From: Lingula anatina
Taxonomy: Eukaryota; Brachiopoda; Lingulata; Lingulida; Lingulidae
Assembly: GCF_001039355.2 (NCBI RefSeq)
Contig: NW_019775647.1
Span: 268,835-332,834, forward strand
Direction: 5' to 3'
DNA length: 64,000 bases
The notes beneath the pieces were generated by a model. The model did no database searches. It was not told where the DNA came from and was given only the letters and a program-made list of their open reading frames with translations. This document shows, in pieces, positions 26,501 to 36,825 of this stretch (positions are counted from its first letter, which is position 1; each line of letters begins with the position of its first letter). The position numbers and the translations under genes were made by a program.

Positions 26501-29500
26501 TCTGGTCTACGCACTTCTGGCATACGCATCTGCATCTAAGGAATAAAAAGTAATTTTAATACTATAAAGACTGAATGAAATACAGCAAAAAATATTACCT
26601 TGTATGAATGGGTAATTATTTTCAGAGAAATATATTACAGAAACAATTATAACTGTCTGCTGATTTGTGAGAAATATTAAAACTTACCATTTACATCTCC
26701 CAAAATACCTAGCAATCATACCTAGCAATAAGTGAATTTTTTTTTTTTTTTTTAAATCTGGCATATATAGTACTATACTTCTCAAAAGTTAAACAGTTTG
26801 ATTTTTCCTCTGTTCCATTAACACTAGCTTGTATTTATGTCTAAATGAGTCTCAGGTGGGCCAAAAAGCTCTGTTAAAGGTGACTTCAGTTTTGTGTAAC
26901 TTTGGTCTTTCTGAAAAAATTAAACATTCAGAGATGAAAGACCATTACTTAAAACGTGGTGAAACTTGGTAGTATTATTCACAATTACTACTATCCCCGC
27001 TGGGGATAATGGAAAGCTCTTGTAGGAAGAGTGAGCAAACCTTTAACCTTCAAAAAATGGGCTTCTCTGTATCAATCAACATGACAGAAGAATGCTTAAC
27101 CCTGGTCATGTCACCATAGCCAGCATCAGACAGTATTGCTTGTGTCTTTCTATGTATTCCAATTCAAAACAATCAAAACCCAGATTTTTGACACACTGTG
27201 GAGAGAGACAGAGAGAGAGATCATTCCTTACTATCTAATTCCTTGGAATAAATTAGTTAGAGAATATATGTTTTGTATAGGAGAACATCCTCAAGTTTGA
27301 TGTGTGTGGCTTATTGTTTGTTGTATTGAGTGATGGTGGAGTTTGGTATAAATGAATCTGATCATCTGTTTTGAATTTTAAAAGTTTGTTGTGTTAATTA
27401 TACATTTTCCATCAAAATTGAAGCAAGTGAAATCAGTCAAATTATAAAAATAATGATTTGTTATTAATTAAATTATTATTTTTTATTTTATTTGAGAAAG
27501 AAATATCAAGCCGATGATTTATGCTTCTTTTTTATGGTTGATTACAATAATCTCCCCTTTTCCCTTGCAGAAAAGAAATACGCTGTATCAAAGCTTCCAG
27601 CTATGCGCGTGCTTTCAATGCTGCACCTTACTTCTTTAGTCCTAAATTCATGGTGCTTTTAACATTGATTGGTTACCTTGCTATGGGGGGCACGTTGCAG
27701 GCAGATATGGTGTTTGTGATGATCTCAATGTATCAAGCAATCAGACTGACCTTGACCCTGTTTATCCCTGTGGCGATTCAAATCACATCTGAAGCCATAA
27801 TTACCATAAGGCGATTACAGGTTAGTATGATTGCATGGTAGCAAAGATTTTTTCCTAAAATTATAGATGGATTAAAACCATGCTACAAAACCTGATGGTG
27901 TCCATCGGCACATTATTTGGGCAAACGCTATTTTACACTAAAATTTGAAAAAAAATTAAAATATAAATATTGTACATATGACTGACAAGAACATTTCTAT
28001 TAACTCCAGTACTCACTTGAAGGTATATCATTATATCCAGATTTAAATTGAATATAAAAGTGATATATTCTGTCTATGCATCTTGCAAAAGTACTTATCT
28101 CTCCCAATCCAGAATTTTGTTCCTTTGAAAATTCACAGGAAAGCATGACAATCTAAGTGATTGGCCATGTTGCTAATTTGAAAAATCAAGATAGTTAATT
28201 AGAAATAGTGTTAAAATTGAATCCTAGTTCAGAGAAGGGATGGGAAAAGAAAGTGCTTTTTATTCTACTTGGAAAATTTAATTTTACCGGAAAAACCCTG
28301 GATAGGATAACTTAAAGATTGATATTTAGATGTGGAATATGACATAAAAAGTGCAAATGGCATTCTTAATTAGCTAACTAGGTTGTGCAGGGCCTAAAAC
28401 AATATAATAGGTCTTCAAAAATTGTCTGTCTTGTTTATATAGTTTAGATATGAGATTCCAATATAATATGTGTAATATGGCCTGGACATTGACCTTGACC
28501 TTATTTTAGAGGTAAATGAACCTTGATATTATCCCCACTGAGATATTAGAAGTCGTGCTTATAATTGGAGTTCAATTTAGGATCTTTTAGAGGAATCTTG
28601 CATTTTATTCACTTGTGTGAAATCGTACCCTAAACTATTGCAGGAAAATCGGGGAATATATTCATTTTGAATGTGCATTATTCAGGATATTTTAATAGCC
28701 AGGTGTTAATGACTGGAGGATGGATAGTTTGATGTGAGGGTTTTTTTTTCCCCAATGACAAAAATTATAAGCTTAATTGTAATGTGTTATTTAAAAATTA
28801 TGCTGTTGTGTACTCAGAAAAAATTTTCTTGGGACTAATTTACTGCATTCTTGAATCTTGCCTCTGAATTGGGTTAGAAATTTATTCCTTAAGCATCAGC
28901 AAATTACTATATCTATGAGGATACTAATAATTATAGCAGTTTGCAGGAACCTGTGCTGCTGCTTCTGACCAAAAAGCTTGCCATCCACTAGTTATCAACA
29001 TTCAGCATTTATGATTTGCAGTAGTTCAGCTTTCCTTCCTTTTCTGCATGCTGTCTATTCTGCAAATGTAGTTTTTTTATAACAATAAATCCTTTTTCTC
29101 ATTTGGAAATCTTGAAGTATTAGAAATTAATGCAAACTTCAGCACCACTCTATGGCCATTTCAGGAAAACGCCCTCCATTCATTTTTATATCTTATCACC
29201 TTGACCTTGTTGCATCATGACCTTGACCCAATTTTATTTTTATTTTTTAACTCCTTGAGTTGTTGTCTTTTAAAGACTTCTTCATTTGTAGGATGGAGTT
29301 GGTGCGTGTGTTTGAAAGCCAGCGTTTGAAAGCCTGTCTGTGCAGTGTCTCTTATTGTGCAGACAAGATCATGATATTGCCGGTTGTGTTATCAGTGGCT
29401 TTGACCTTGTGCCGTTTACCCTTTGCCTCTGTTATATTTCCCTCCATGGGCATACTACACTCAGTGAGAGGGATAATATTCACCAAGATGTCCCTTGGTC

Positions 29501-32500
29501 TCCAGTTAACTGGGGAGGTACACACCTCTTGCTTGAGGATACAGGTAAAAAAAGGGAAATGGATTTTTTTTAACCTTATACTAATACCCAGTAGTATTTA
29601 TTTATTTTGATATTTTACATATGAATATCCTATCTTCAGTATGGGCTGTAAGTATTTTTTGTAAGCATCTAGTTGTAAAAACAGTTGTATACATCAAGCA
29701 CTGCTAAGAGGAGGATTTGGAAGGGAGTGCCTTTTTCTCCAGGATGCTCTGGATATGGCCAGTGTAGCAATTCGGAATGTTGATTATGATGTAGTCTACA
29801 GGTTGAGATAAGACATTGCTATCCACCCCTTTCTACCATCTTTCCATCCATCATAAGGATGTAATAATCGGTCTGTTGGTGTGCAGTTAAAGAGAGGAAT
29901 ATTTTACCCAAATGTCTGTGAATCAGACCATTATTTATTAAACCCTTCCCTTAAAAAAGGATAAAAAATAAAGGAATTTAAGAAAAGAAAAGAAAGAATA
30001 AAGATGTTACATTATACTAATGAAGCATGCAGTGGGTATAGGCAATGATTGACACTCTAGCCCCTTTAATTTCAGCTAGAGTGTCACTCTAACTTTGATT
30101 TTAATACAAAACTGGTGGAATGAGTCTTTTTTAATGAAAATGAATGATGTGACATATTGTACCCTTCTTTACATAGTTTTATTATCCCTTTTATTGGCAG
30201 CAAAAATTTTTAGTAACTGCATTGCATTTTCTTTAATGCATGTGCCTCAGCTTTTCCTATGAATTTGCCTTACACCAAATTTGAAAAAAGTTATGAATAT
30301 ACTATGAAAAGCTTATGCTTGATGAATAATTAAGGCCCATTTGCGGTCTGGGCCCAGCTTCTTTTGGGCATAGGGAGGGTCTGAGTCCAGCTTCTTTTGG
30401 GCATAGGTAGGGTCTGAGTCCAGCTTCTTTTGGGCATAGGGAGGGTGTGGGTCCAGCTTCTTTTGGGCATAGGGAGGGTCTGAGTCCAGCTTCTTTTGGG
30501 CATAGGGAGGCTTTGGGTCCAGCTTCTTTTGGGCATAGGGAGGGTTTGGGTCCAGCTTCATTGAGGCATAAGGATAGTCTGGTTCCAGCTGCTTTAATTT
30601 TCAACTTTGTCTCAAATGTTTTAGTAGTGAACTTCGGTTTTAGTGTAATAGTTAAATTATTCAAGTAAAATATTTTTGTAAAAAGCAAATTTTTGAAAGA
30701 AAACTCATCTTTCCTTGTAGATTGAATAACAATATCTTTCTTAAGCCTTACTTTTTAGGAAAGAACTTCACTTATATTTAGCAGACAGTCAAAATGCTTT
30801 CTTACTTTACCTTTAGGAAAGAGATTTCACATTTACGGAGAGGACAGTATGCTGCAGGCATTTTTTATAATTTGATGATCGTTGGATGCTCCAAGATCCT
30901 TATCCTTGCATTTCTGCTTGTTGCTGTTGCTGTTGGTGGCAAAACTGTACTGACACCGTCCATTGTGTTTCCCACCATGTTGTTAGTAAAGGCACTGTCT
31001 CATATGATTGCTGACCACATAGGACATGCTGTTATATACTCCTCTAGAGCTTATGTCACATTAAACAGAGTGCAGGTATAGTTTTAGTTCTTGATTAAAA
31101 TTAGAACAAGAATGAAACTCACAACTGGTTTACTTTTTGTCTACGGGCACCATGTCTATACATTTAGCAACTCCCAGCATCTGTAGGTGGTGACATCTAT
31201 ATGCCCTTTTTTTTAATGGAAAATGTTTTTTAATGGCATAAGATTTTTTTATGCTCTAATTTACAGATCTGACTCGTGGCAATAAAGCACAGCTTGAGTT
31301 CATAAACCAGCCTGATAGTTATTTAATTATGCAGTTTATTATTTTTATTTATTGGAATTATTATTTATTTATTTATTATTTATAATTTTATTATTATTAT
31401 TATTTTTATTTTTATTATTATTATTATTATTATTATTTTTTTTTTTTTTTTGCTGTTATTTTGGTAAAATTTCAATTTTTTAGGTATTGGCATTTCAATG
31501 TTTGACTTTGAAACCCTATGGAACTGAATCCTCATACTAGTTACATTTTTTGAATGTTCATGTTACCTGTTTACCAGAACATGAAGATTTCTTTTTTAGC
31601 AATACAGATAACACATTAAATGTATAAACAGTTGACCTTTTGTCTTCAAGAGTGATCAATATTACTGAAATACAGGTCTAATTCCAAAACCAGCCTGATC
31701 GGATTATTTTACTTAGGTTATTAACTTTTTTTGTGAAATGTTCCATTTTTCACATATTGTTATGATATTGTACTGGTGAACAAAGAACTTGTTAGTTTTT
31801 CTTTGTCAGGAATAACTGTTTTATCATCTTCTCTTCGTCATGTGCCATCATCGATGCAGTGTTTGAGGAATGTCGATATTTTGCCAAAGTTCTTTCCAAT
31901 GTTCAAAGGTGTCTTGTTGGAAATTCTAAATTGTCAAGGAAGGTCTTTCGTTGTTTGCCTCAGGCACTTTTGCCAGGTATTTTTCACTAAGGCTTAGATC
32001 TCCAATCCCTCTTTTCTGATGGAGTGGCCCAAGAACTTAAGTTGTGTATCTGTAACTGTATTGAGGACTTGTCTTTTTCTTTTTGTGTAAACCTGTTTAA
32101 GGACCTCTTCTTATGATCAGTGTAGGATATTAGGAGCATTTGTTGGTAGAACCAAAATTTCAGCTGCTTCAGTGCTGCATTGAGTTTCAGCTGTCAAAGT
32201 GCCAGACTTGCAGCCAACACAAAAGAGTTAACCAAACATGGGTTTTGAGAAGGCAGATCTTTATCAAGAGCTGCCCACGATCCTTGAAGATTAGGGTGAA
32301 TGCATCGTATCTAGAGACCATTAAAATCTATTCATGACATTACACATTTTTATGTGATTTCTATACTCTGTGCAGGCATCCCCCCCTCCCCCCCAAAAAA
32401 AAAAATGAATAAGGCTAGAAAAATATAAAAGCATTGGTGCATAACTGCTTATAATGACAAAATTTAAAAAGAAATTAAGTAAGTAAGAGAAAATGAGAAA

Positions 32501-33782
32501 GAAAATTATTTCTAAAGAAACAAGATTCTAATGAAATAGCAAAATAGGATGTATCATTAATAGGAGGAATTCTTAAAAGTTTGCGAAACATGGTGTCCAG
32601 ATTTAGATCTTTCTAGTATGCTGAAGTATGATGTACCACTATGTGGCTATATTCATGAAGTAAGTTCACTGTTTGTGTGTCCTTAGGAGCTTGCTTCTGT
32701 GGAATTGATTCACATATTGCATTTTTTTGTGAGGTGCTTTCATATATTGCTTGCTGTTTGGCAGCAAGATCTATGAAAAAATGTTATATTTTTAGGAACA
32801 AAGTGTGCCCTTGAGAATAAAAATTAACATATATTGTATAAAATGCCTACTGTAAAACCCTAGTATTTTTCACATTTTTTTCTCCCATTTTCAAAAATTG
32901 AATAAAAATTACCACATTGCCATAAGCTGTTGATACAGCATTGGTCTGTTTCTTTCTTCCTTTATTTTCATAATATTGACAAATACTGAAAGTGAGATCA
33001 GTGTGAAAAGTAAACTTATCCTGTCTTTCCAATATTTTGCTGCTTTGTTCTTTTTATATTATGTATATCGACTGTCAGGCCTGCTTTAATGATAAGCATT
33101 ATGATTTCTATAAAAACAATGATATCATCACTCAGTAAAATTTTATCTGCTTCTCGACACACACATATGCCTCAGCTTTTGCTATTTAATATATTTTGTC
33201 CCCCAGCTTATGCTTGGTATATAATATATGCATATGGAGGGTAAGGTCACAGCTTCCACTATCTGTTTTATAGAGAGCTTTTAAGCTTAAGATCCTTTCA
33301 GTAACTATTTCATGAATGCGAACTTCCTAAATAATGTATTAATATGAAAGTCATATGTTTTAATACAATTTAAATATTTTTGCATCTTTTAGAAAGAGAA
33401 CTCATAACTTCCTCTAAGAAAGCAGAATAAGTTCTTTCTTGAATCCTAAATGTTGGAAAAGAACTTCCACTGACCACATATAACAAGTTCAATCTTAACG
33501 CTTTCTAACATCTCCTTTAGGAAAGAGCTTTTGCATTTGCGGAGAGGACAGTATGCTGCGGGCTTTTTTTATAATTTGATGATTGTTGGAACCTCTAAGA
33601 TCCTTATCCTTGTGTTCCTGCTTGTTGCTGCTGTTGCTGCTGGCGGCGAAGCTATACTGATACCGTCCATTGTGTTTCCCACCATGTTGTTAGTAAGGGC
33701 ACTGTCTCATATGATTGCCGACCACATAGGACATGCTGTTATGTGCTCTTCTAGAGCCCACGTCACGTTAAACAGAGTTCAG
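15011..33782 (+). CDS. ABCC4: ABCC4/MRP4-like ABC transporter, 5' half only (TMD1), with alternative exons
   Basis: ABCC4-type proteins are plasma-membrane exporters of organic anions, cyclic nucleotides and drug conjugates. Exons: 15011-15084, 19257-19367, 19852-19975, 20353-20568, 20855-20944, 21980-22143, 22825-22950, then one of four exon-8 versions (27571-27820, 29292-29544, 30817-31075, 33521-33782). Exons 1-7 plus exon 8a give 385 residues in one frame. Diagnostic segments: [20 protein letters not shown] near 23-42; [20 protein letters not shown] in exon 5; [14 protein letters not shown] in exon 7, all typical of the ABCC first membrane domain. TM1 is near 92-115, TM2 near 130-152, TM3-4 within exon 6 and TM5-6 within exon 8. 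There is no TMD0, as expected for ABCC4. No Walker A, signature or Walker B exon was found anywhere downstream, so the gene is incomplete in this window: interrupted, misassembled, or continuing past a very long intron. Confidence 0.9.
16490..16810. mobile_element. Long hairpin (foldback) element
   Basis: Arms 16490-16602 and 16698-16810 are near-perfect inverted copies (CTACCCAACTACCAGACTCG against CGAGTCTGGTAGTTGGGTAG), with a loop of about 95 bases. Sits in ABCC intron 1. No open frame of note. Confidence 0.85.
17297..17467. mobile_element. MITE family C, copy 1 (diverged)
   Basis: Inverted ends containing CATAGCCAGGTGGGGTTCG and CTGGTTATGGGCC, with interior words (AAAGGTC, CAGAAAGAG) shared with the copies at 23336-23506 and 49535-49683. 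Confidence 0.6.
17479..17508. repeat. Poly-T run
   Basis: Homopolymer followed by two short ACACTTTAAGTTTTT repeats. Confidence 0.8.
18195..18441. mobile_element. Inverted-repeat element in ABCC intron 1
   Basis: The left arm (CATTTAATGCTCACTTACGG) is mirrored by the right arm (CCGTAAGTGAACGTTAAATG), followed by mirrored TTCTAGAACATAA words inside. MITE-like, non-coding. Confidence 0.75.
21099..21313. mobile_element. Inverted-repeat element (GATCGATCT ends)
   Basis: Ends CCCATAGATTTTAGATCGATC and GGTCGATCTAATCTATGG are inverted copies. Lies in ABCC intron 5 between exon 5 and its candidate duplicate. Confidence 0.75.
21547..21639 (+). CDS. Candidate alternative exon 5 (5b) of the ABCC transporter, possibly decaying
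   Basis: An AG acceptor at 21545-21546 and GT donor at 21640 bound 93 bases, 31 codons with no stop and the same 0-0 phase as exon 5 (90 bases). It encodes [12 protein letters not shown] at its end, matching [12 protein letters not shown] of exon 5, and about 25 of the last 36 bases are identical. The N-terminal half is much less alike and lacks the GKTTTGQ motif, and the pyrimidine tract is weak. It could be a functional alternative exon or a relic. The family resemblance is clear only in the last 12 codons. Confidence 0.5.
22436..22750. mobile_element. MITE family A, copy 2
   Basis: Ends GACCATTCAGATTGAGAAGA and TCTTCTCCATCTGAATGGTC are inverted copies. An inner palindrome (CTCTTTGCCTCTCAC / GTGAGAGGCAGAGAG) surrounds a short centre. 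Sits in ABCC intron 6. Confidence 0.85.
23336..23506. mobile_element. MITE family C, copy 2
   Basis: Begins CAGGCCCGTAGCCAGCAAT and ends CCCTGGCTACAGCCTG, which are inverted. The interior has AAGTGGACC and AGAGTGGACC words shared with 49535-49683. Confidence 0.8.
24802..24978. mobile_element. Inverted-repeat element in ABCC intron 7
   Basis: ACACATCATACGAGTTAAG on the left is mirrored by CAACTAGTATGATGTGT on the right, with further mirrored CAATCAGTTT words. About 175 bases, non-coding. Confidence 0.75.
27571..27820 (+). CDS. ABCC4: ABCC exon 8a (canonical-like TM5-TM6 exon)
   Basis: A 250-base exon after CCCTTGCAG and before GTTAGT, entering at phase 2 and leaving at phase 0. It encodes [17 protein letters not shown], then two hydrophobic stretches, and ends [11 protein letters not shown]. 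Of the four versions it is closest to vertebrate ABCC4 in this region ([24 protein letters not shown]). Confidence 0.9.
29292..29544 (+). CDS. ABCC4: ABCC exon 8b (highly diverged alternative)
   Basis: A 253-base exon between TTTGTAG and GTAAAA, same phases (2 in, 0 out) as 8a. It starts [17 protein letters not shown], has a hydrophobic centre and ends HTSCLRIQ. Residue identity to the other copies is low, but position, phase, length, hydrophobic profile and the RIQ end agree. The alternative view, a chance open frame, is less likely because both splice sites fit exactly. Confidence 0.7.
30354..30590. repeat. 33-base minisatellite, about 7 units, within the exon-8 cluster
   Basis: Units of CCAGCTTCTTTTGGGCATAG plus a variable AGGGTCTGAGT repeat with a 33-base period in the intron just upstream of exon 8c. 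Because 33 is a multiple of three, all frames stay open and give spurious repetitive proteins on both strands. Confidence 0.9.
30817..31075 (+). CDS. ABCC4: ABCC exon 8c (alternative)
   Basis: A 259-base exon after CTTTAG and before GTATAG, phase 2 in and 0 out. It starts [19 protein letters not shown] and ends [11 protein letters not shown]. About 85 percent identical in protein to exon 8d and sharing flanking intron sequence with it, so 8c and 8d are a recent duplication. Confidence 0.87.
31330..31451. repeat. TTA/TTTA-rich low-complexity tract
   Basis: Runs of TTATTA and TTTATT end in a poly-T stretch. No function inferred. Confidence 0.7.
33521..33782 (+). CDS. ABCC4: ABCC exon 8d (alternative)
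   Basis: A 262-base exon after TCCTTTAG and before GTATAG, phase 2 in and 0 out. It starts [19 protein letters not shown] and ends [22 protein letters not shown] stretch in the TM5-TM6 hairpin is one residue longer than in 8c. It is the last recognisable exon of this transporter in the window. Confidence 0.87.
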
Positions 33783-35640
33783 GTATAGTTCAATTAGAAT
33801 TGCATAATTAGAATTTGATGGCATTTTGTTACATTGCATCAAAGGTCACAAGATAACCCGTTTTGCGCATCAGTAATATTCACTTTATGTCTGTACATTT
33901 GACAGCTTTTTGCCTTATTATTATAACCTTTTTTGAAGAAAAGAAAAAAATTGTAATACTGCTTGTGCAGACTGTGGATGCAATTGTGTTGATAATGATT
34001 GAACTATAAAAGTTGATTGGCCATGTGGTGCCAATTTTTATTTTACTTCAAAAATGGTGAAATCAGTCTTAGATCAATAGATACTGGAAATGGATAAGAG
34101 ATACTAGATTATTTATATGCCATTCCTTATATCATTTCATTAGCCTTTTCATTGGTGGCAAAGTGTTAGAAAAAGTAATGAAAAAAATCGAGAGAAAATG
34201 AGAAAGAAAAGAATTTCCAAAGATGTATGATTCTGAAAAAATAGCTTAATAGGATGTATCACATAGGAGGAATTTGAGAAAAATCTGCTAAGCAGAATGA
34301 CATTTAGATTTACATCTTTTAAAGATACATTTGAAACTAGTGTTGGTGGAGCATGGGTTCCCAGTTACGTATATAAACCACTTGTAAAAGTCTCTTAAGT
34401 TACACAACTCACATAAAGTCTATATGCCAAGGGATAAATCCAATTAATCACTGGATCAGTAAAAGAGCTTTTTACTGCACCTTCTTCAAAGTTTAGGTTT
34501 TGAATTTGACCTACCTATCTGACTAAGTTATCTGCCCTGTTTATATACAGCACAAAGAGCAAGCAGGAAATCAGTTAAGTGTCTTTTGGTGTTTCTGTTA
34601 GTAATACTATTTGAAACTTGTGATGGCATTTGGTCGGGTTTTGTGGCAAAAAAGTGACTTCAGATGCATCTTTAAGTATGCTCAAGAATTGTGAACCATT
34701 GTGTGTTATTAGGAACTTGTTGTAGCTGCACTCAGTCGAAAAAAAATGAAGTCTCCAAATACTGAATGAATTTTATTTCAATTCAAATGTAAAACTGAAA
34801 GAAAATAAAATAAAACAAAATAAATAACAGTTACAAAAAATGTAGCAAAAAATAAAGAAATACTGAAAACAAATTAAAATGCAAAATAACCTAAAAATTG
34901 ATAACAAATTTACACAAGTTTGTCTTACATACAAAAGTGTAAGAAAAAGGATAGACAGAGACATTGCAAAGACACAAAGCCAGAGAAATTTTATGTTAGC
35001 ATTGAAATAATTTGTCGTATCCCCAACCAAGTGTGCTAATATCATTATAAAAGGATAGATAGAAAAGTTGAAAGACCCAAAGTCAGAGAAGTTTACGTAA
35101 GCTTTGAAATAGTTACCTTTTCCTCCGACTGGGTGAGCTAATATACTGTGTGGTGTTAGATTTCCCTGTGTTGTTCCATGTACAAAAGTGAAGTGAGCAA
35201 GAAGAATTAGAGAGAAAGCCTTATATATGCTGTGAAATGAAAACTGTTTAGTGCAGGGTGTGGCACAGACATGTGACGATGCGGTTACGTAAGTGCAGTG
35301 GCCTGTAACGTTATAATTAGTAGAGCAAGAGAGAAAGAGAGAGTAAAAACAAGGAAGGACAAAAGAGAAAGAATGGAAAATATGTATACTTCGCATGAAT
35401 AACAAGTAAACAAAGGACAAACTCAAATAAAAAATAAAAATATCGCGGGCAGTTACACTTGTTTCTTTGGAATTTATTCACATAGTCTTTTTTTCTGTGA
35501 GGCAGTTTTATATGTTGCTTACTATTTTGCTGCTAGACCTATTAAAAAAACATATTTTGAGAAAACTAGGGTAACCTTGAAACTAGTATTTTAATCTATT
35601 TAGGAGGAACTGCCATGCACTTAAATATCATGTTGGTATC
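33783..35640. other. Intron sequence duplicated from the exon-8c unit
   Basis: The segment after exon 8d repeats intron sequence that follows exon 8c: 34192-34320 matches 32490-32610, and 35450-35600 matches 32680-32800. A local 115-base tandem pair lies at 34965-35150 (AAGACACAAAGCCAGAGAA / AAGACCCAAAGTCAGAGAA). No further exon is seen. Confidence 0.6.
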
Positions 35641-36539
35641 AGGACAATTCCCCCCCGGACAATTCCCCCCCGGACTATTCCCCCCGGACAATTCCCCCCC
35701 GGACAATTCCCCCCCAGGACAATTCCCCCCCGGACGATCCCCCCCCCCCGAAAGAATATATATTTATATACAAAATATGAAGTAAAGAGTACAAAATTCA
35801 AATCTTTTCATCCATTTTATGAATATTTCTCAGCTTGATGATGCAACTAGAAGATAGATAATATTCATTAAATTAAACAAATTATTTTCATGTAGTACAA
35901 GTACAGAAAATTTTAGAGATAGAAGTACAGAACATTTTATTAAAAATCTGATCGAAGTACATCTCTAGTTAAGGTGGGGTAAACAGATGATCTCACTCAT
36001 CCAGGTGACCCTTTGATAAATTAACTGTTACTTTTTTAAAAGTTAAATTAAAATTGCTTAATTACTCTGCCCCCCCCCCCCCCCCCCCCCCCCTTGATAA
36101 AATCTTGAATCAAGGTGCATCTCTAGGGAGAGGTGGGGTAAATAGATTTTCTCGCTTATCCAGGTATCCCTGTGACTATTTGTCACTTTTAATTGCTTGA
36201 CCACTACCCACCACCCACCACATTAAAAATATTTATAAAATATCTGTTTACCTGTTCATCTGTTTACCCCACCTTTACCTGAAGAATAGGTGGTTATACT
36301 TCGATTACATATTTAATAAATCTTCCTGTACTTGTACTCAATGAAAAGGGAATCTGTTATAAAATAATTTGTTTCATGATGAAGTTGTATTATCACATTG
36401 AAAATATTAATAAAATGGATGAAATGTTTTAATCTTTACACTTTCTACTTTATATTTGTATATAAATATATATTTCTTGGGGGGGAATCGTCTGGGGGGG
36501 AATAGTCCAGGGGGGAATTGTCCGGGGGGGAATTGTCCT
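35641..36539. mobile_element. Foldback element with GGACAATTCCCCCC end repeats
   Basis: The left end has several tandem AGGACAATTCCCCCCC units, and the right end has the inverted units (GGGGGGAATTGTCCT). Long inner arms are also inverted (AATATATATTTATATACAAA against TTTGTATATAAATATATATT). The centre has two diverged GGTGGGGTAAA units and a C-homopolymer. About 0.9 kb, no coding frame: a non-autonomous foldback transposon inserted into the duplicated intron unit. Confidence 0.8.
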
Positions 36540-36569
36540 AGAATCATCATGTTTTGTGCTATTTGAGAA

Positions 36570-36785
36570 TCACTCAGATACAAAGTGTGCCCTTGAAAAT
36601 AACGATTAACATAAAATTTTATAAAAATGCCTATACCTACTTTGTACTGTGCACCTAGGTATTTTGCTTTTTTTTTTTCCTCCCATTTTCAAAACTTGGA
36701 TAAAAGTGCCATAAACTGTGGATACCACATCAATCTGTTTATTTCTTCCTTTATTTTTGATAATATTAACAATGAACTGTACTGA
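36570..36785. other. Remainder of the duplicated intron unit, cut by the retroelement
   Basis: CAAAGTGTGCCCTTGA onward matches 32802-32990 (shared CTCCCATTTTCAAAA and TTTCTTCCTTTATTTT words). The homology stops near 36785, where the BEL/Pao sequence begins. Confidence 0.65.
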
Positions 36786-36825
36786 TATACTCAGAAGCAG
36801 TCTTTTTGTAGGGATGACTCTTTTC

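Noticed and set aside
30302-30688. Open frames with [11 protein letters not shown]-type repeats on both strands
   Set aside because: Produced by the 33-base minisatellite, whose period is a multiple of three.
34773-35426. 217-codon open frame on the minus strand, Phe/Leu/Ser-rich
   Set aside because: It overlaps intron sequence duplicated from the exon-8 unit and a local tandem repeat, has low-complexity composition and no family motif; the reverse of a purine-rich intron commonly gives this.
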